Shown: piece by piece, positions 61,925-64,000 of the stretch
Layout of the letters: the number at the start of each line of letters is the position of its first letter
Position numbering within the stretch: the stretch's first letter is position 1
DNA from: Kitasatospora sp. MAA19
GTDB lineage: Bacteria; Actinomycetota; Actinomycetes; Streptomycetales; Streptomycetaceae
NCBI RefSeq assembly: GCF_029894125.1
Contig: NZ_JARXYZ010000039.1
Location: 1-64,000, forward strand
Direction: 5' to 3'
Length of the DNA stretch: 64,000 bases
Notes under the pieces: model-generated
The model's input: only the letters and a program-made list of their open reading frames with translations
Database searches by the model: none
What the model was told of the DNA's origin: nothing
Made by a program: the position numbers and the translations under genes

Positions 61925-63619
61925 TCAGCGGCCGGCGGCGAGGGGCAGGCCGAGGTGAGTGCGGGCGAGTTCGCGGACGCCGTCGCCGTCGACCAGGTGG
62001 ATGTGCCGGTGGCTCTCCTCGCCGGTGAGGTCCAGGGCCTCGTCGGCGAAGCGGCCGGTGGTCAGCCGCAGGCCGCGCTCGGCGGACTCCTCCTGGACGG
62101 CCTCGGCCAGGGTGGCGATCTCCGCGGCGCTGACCGGTGCGGCGCCCCGGGAGGCCCAGACCACCCAGCGGCCGGGCAGCGCACTGCCCGGGGCCCCCTC
62201 ACCGGTGGCGACCAGCCCGGCCGGGCTCCGCAGCCGGACGCTCCACTCGGCGAGCCCGCCCCGGGTGAGCAGGTCGCGCACCAGCTGGGCGAACTCGTTC
62301 GCGGACAGGTCGGGTGCGGCCGGTACGGCGGCCCCCGCCTGGGCGGCCGGCTGGACGCCCAGGCGGCCGTACGGGTCCGGGCTGACGGCGGCGCCGAGCT
62401 GGCGCAGGCGGACGAGCGCCTCGTCCTGCTCGGAATCGGCGTAGACGCCCTCGTCGTCGCGCTCCTCGTAGGGGGTGGCGGGCGGCAGCAGCCGGGTGCG
62501 GGCCAGCGCGTCGCGGTCGGCGTCCACACTGACCAGGCAGAGCGGCTCGGCGGTACCGGGCTCGCGCAGCCAGCCGTTGAGCACGACGCCCGCGAGTATC
62601 TCGTCGGTGTCGACGGCGTCGGCGGCCTGCAGGGCGCGCAGGGCGAGCCGGGCGACCAGGCGCAGGTAGTCGGTGGCCCGGTCGGCGGGCGGGCGCGGGA
62701 CCGGGACGATGTCGCCGTCCGGGGCGAGCCGGTAGCCGGTGAGCGAGGGCACCAGGTCGAGCGGCGGCAGGTCGAGGTCCAGCACGGCGGTGCGGGTGAG
62801 CGGGCGGAAGACCGCACGGCAGGGGGCGGGCAGGTCCTGGGTGGCGGTCTCGGCGGCGGCGAGCGCCCGTTCCAGCAGCGACTCCACGGCGGCCGGCTCG
62901 GACAGCCGGTAGGCCCGCCGGCACTCCTCCAGGCTCTCGTTGTACTCGCGCACGGCGCGAGCGCGGGCCGCCTCGGCCGCCTCGTGGACGCGCCGGGACT
63001 CGTCGGCGGCCGGGCTGTCGGCCTCGGCCTGGCGGGTGCGCCACTCGCGCAGGGCGCGTTGGTGGGCCAGCCGGGCCTGAGCCAGTTCGCGCTGGTAGCC
63101 GGAGTCGAGCAGGCGGCGGGCCGGGGTGCCGTCGGGGTCGGCGACGGCCGGCTCGGCGGGCGCGAAGTCCGCCCAGCGGGGTTCGGCCTCGCGGTCGGCC
63201 TCCGGCCCGTCGGTCGGGTAGGGGCGGGGCTCGTAGTGGCGCAGCTGGCTCTCGAAGTCCATCGCCGAGACGGGCAGGGCGGCCCGCCGGAGCAGGTCGG
63301 CCAGCCGGTCGTGCTCGGCCTGGACGGTGAGCGTGCGGTGGTGGGTCAGAGCGGCGGCCCGGGCGTGGGCCGCGACGGACTCCTCGGGATCGGCCGCACC
63401 CGGTCCGGACGCGCCGCCACCGGGCGAGCCGTCACCGGGCAGGCCGTCTCCGGACGTGCCGTCACCGGGTGAGCCGGGGGCGGCCGGGCCGGGGGCGGCA
63501 CCATCCGGGTTCGGGCCCTGGTCGGCGTTGAGGTCGCGGAAGACCGAGGCCAGGAAGCCCGGCCGGGGGAACTGGACGGTGGCGGTACCGTCGGGCTGGC
63601 CGTCTGCTGAGTGCTGCAT
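61925..63619 (-). CDS. Degenerate Mrr-like (restriction endonuclease fold) protein
   Basis: 564 residues from ATG 63619; ATG 63637 is equally possible. A Pro/Gly/Asp-rich leader, a long helical/coiled-coil stretch (about residues 75-260, QRELAQARLAHQRALREWR...), a middle domain, and a C-terminal segment resembling the Mrr catalytic domain (LSANEFAQLVRDLLTRGG ... LRLTTGRFADEALDL ... IHLVDGDGVREL). The Asp of the GxD strand and the Q-x-K of Mrr enzymes are not found, so nuclease activity is doubtful. Stand-alone gene. Confidence 0.7.
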   Translation of the reverse strand: MQHSADGQPDGTATVQFPRPGFLASVFRDLNADQGPNPDGAAPGPAAPGSPGDGTSGDGLPGDGSPGGGASGPGAADPEESVAAHARAAALTHHRTLTVQAEHDRLADLLRRAALPVSAMDFESQLRHYEPRPYPTDGPEADREAEPRWADFAPAEPAVADPDGTPARRLLDSGYQRELAQARLAHQRALREWRTRQAEADSPAADESRRVHEAAEAARARAVREYNESLEECRRAYRLSEPAAVESLLERALAAAETATQDLPAPCRAVFRPLTRTAVLDLDLPPLDLVPSLTGYRLAPDGDIVPVPRPPADRATDYLRLVARLALRALQAADAVDTDEILAGVVLNGWLREPGTAEPLCLVSVDADRDALARTRLLPPATPYEERDDEGVYADSEQDEALVRLRQLGAAVSPDPYGRLGVQPAAQAGAAVPAAPDLSANEFAQLVRDLLTRGGLAEWSVRLRSPAGLVATGEGAPGSALPGRWVVWASRGAAPVSAAEIATLAEAVQEESAERGLRLTTGRFADEALDLTGEESHRHIHLVDGDGVRELARTHLGLPLAAGR

Positions 63620-63733
63620 CGGTCGTCGTTCCCCCATGCTCGTCCGGCGCCTGCCCGGGGCGGCCGGCGACACTGCGGCCCGCCCCTGCCGGACATTGTC
63701 CACCGAACGGGCGGCAGTGGTCAGCCAAGCCTC

Positions 63734-64000
63734 TCAGTTGGTCCGGGTGTTGGTCAGGTGCAGGCCGATGTAACCGACGTAGATCCGGCCACTGCCGGAG
63801 CAGTCGTCCAGGTAGTGCAGCCGGGGCGCGGTGCGGCCGCCGCCGATCCGCAGGTGTGCGCCCATGAACGCGCGCCGGGAGACGTCGACGCATTCCGGCA
63901 CCGGCAGCATCCGTTCGCGCTTCCACTTGGTGTGGCTGAACACCGTCCGGGACTCGCCCCGCACCGCCTTGCGGGGCGGGAAGTGGTGGCAGCCCTCCGG
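63734..64000 (-). CDS. Partial hypothetical protein, 5' end outside window
   Basis: The last 88 codons of a minus-strand gene that stays open to the window edge. Visible sequence includes CHHFPPRKAVRGESRTVFSH, ERMLPVPECVDVSRRAFMGAHLRIGGG and GSGRIYVGYIGLHLTN. It looks like a compact domain with conserved His and Cys. I do not recognise the family. A GTG at 63964 could be mistaken for its start. Confidence 0.65.
   Translation of the reverse strand, partial: PEGCHHFPPRKAVRGESRTVFSHTKWKRERMLPVPECVDVSRRAFMGAHLRIGGGRTAPRLHYLDDCSGSGRIYVGYIGLHLTNTRTN

Noticed and set aside
1..64000. tRNA genes
   Set aside because: Scanned the intergenic regions for tRNA-like cloverleaf and T-arm sequences by eye and found none; a tRNAscan run would be decisive.

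Overview
The window is chromosomal DNA of a high-GC actinomycete, almost certainly a streptomycete (Streptomyces or Kitasatospora). Evidence: very GC-rich sequence, frequent GTG and TTG starts, AAGGAG-type ribosome binding sites, GC-rich hairpin terminators, and gene order typical of the Streptomyces core (rpsO-pnp-M16 peptidase-dapB-thyX-dapA-rnj; rimP-nusA-ylxR-infB-rbfA-truB-ribF; dxr-site-2 protease-ispG). I see no transposase, integrase, CRISPR array, tRNA or prophage. About 45 coding genes are supported. The many long ORFs opposite them are GC-driven shadows.

Layout. 1-300: leader and tandem promoters of a ribosomal RNA operon whose 16S gene lies just beyond the left edge (minus strand). 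308-9739: minus-strand housekeeping block read rpsO, pnp, M16 peptidase, dapB, small membrane protein, thyX, dapA, rnj. It covers RNA decay, diaminopimelate/lysine synthesis and dTMP synthesis. 9942-28124: a type VII (ESX-like) secretion locus with eccD, eccC, mycP, two WXG100 proteins, eccB, eccE, a protein of unknown function and a ParA/MinD-like (EspI-like) ATPase. An amino acid permease and a SigE-family sigma/anti-sigma pair sit inside it. 28182-41604: minus-strand translation cluster rimP, nusA, ylxR, infB, DUF503, rbfA, a DHH phosphoesterase, truB, a large trypsin-fold/P-loop protein, and ribF. 41909-46917: a ferritin-like lipoprotein, an APH-fold kinase, two GNAT acetyltransferases and ispG. 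47061-50507: site-2 protease, dxr and an NAD(P)-binding protein. 50599-57565: an aldehyde dehydrogenase, a PucR regulator, a VirD4-like membrane ATPase and gabT, suggesting GABA/polyamine use. 57836-64000: a PAP2 phosphatase, a DUF2218 gene under a probable iron box, a MarR regulator, a fused pair of broken genes (EamA transporter and LysR), a ZIP metal transporter, an Mrr-like protein that has lost its catalytic residues, and a gene cut by the right edge.

How the parts work together. The ESX genes form a complete membrane machine (EccB, EccC, EccD, EccE and mycosin) with its probable substrates, the WXG100 pair; EccA and PE/PPE genes are absent. A recognisable promoter (TTGGGT, 17-base spacer, TACAGT) precedes the WXG100 genes and is followed at once by a perfect palindrome. 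A second palindrome sits between the divergent eccD and eccC. These are the best regulatory leads. Other leads are the trypsin-fold/P-loop fusion that lacks the protease Ser and Asp and the P-loop Lys, the deletion scar joining the transporter and LysR remnants, and the 11-base repeats ahead of infB.
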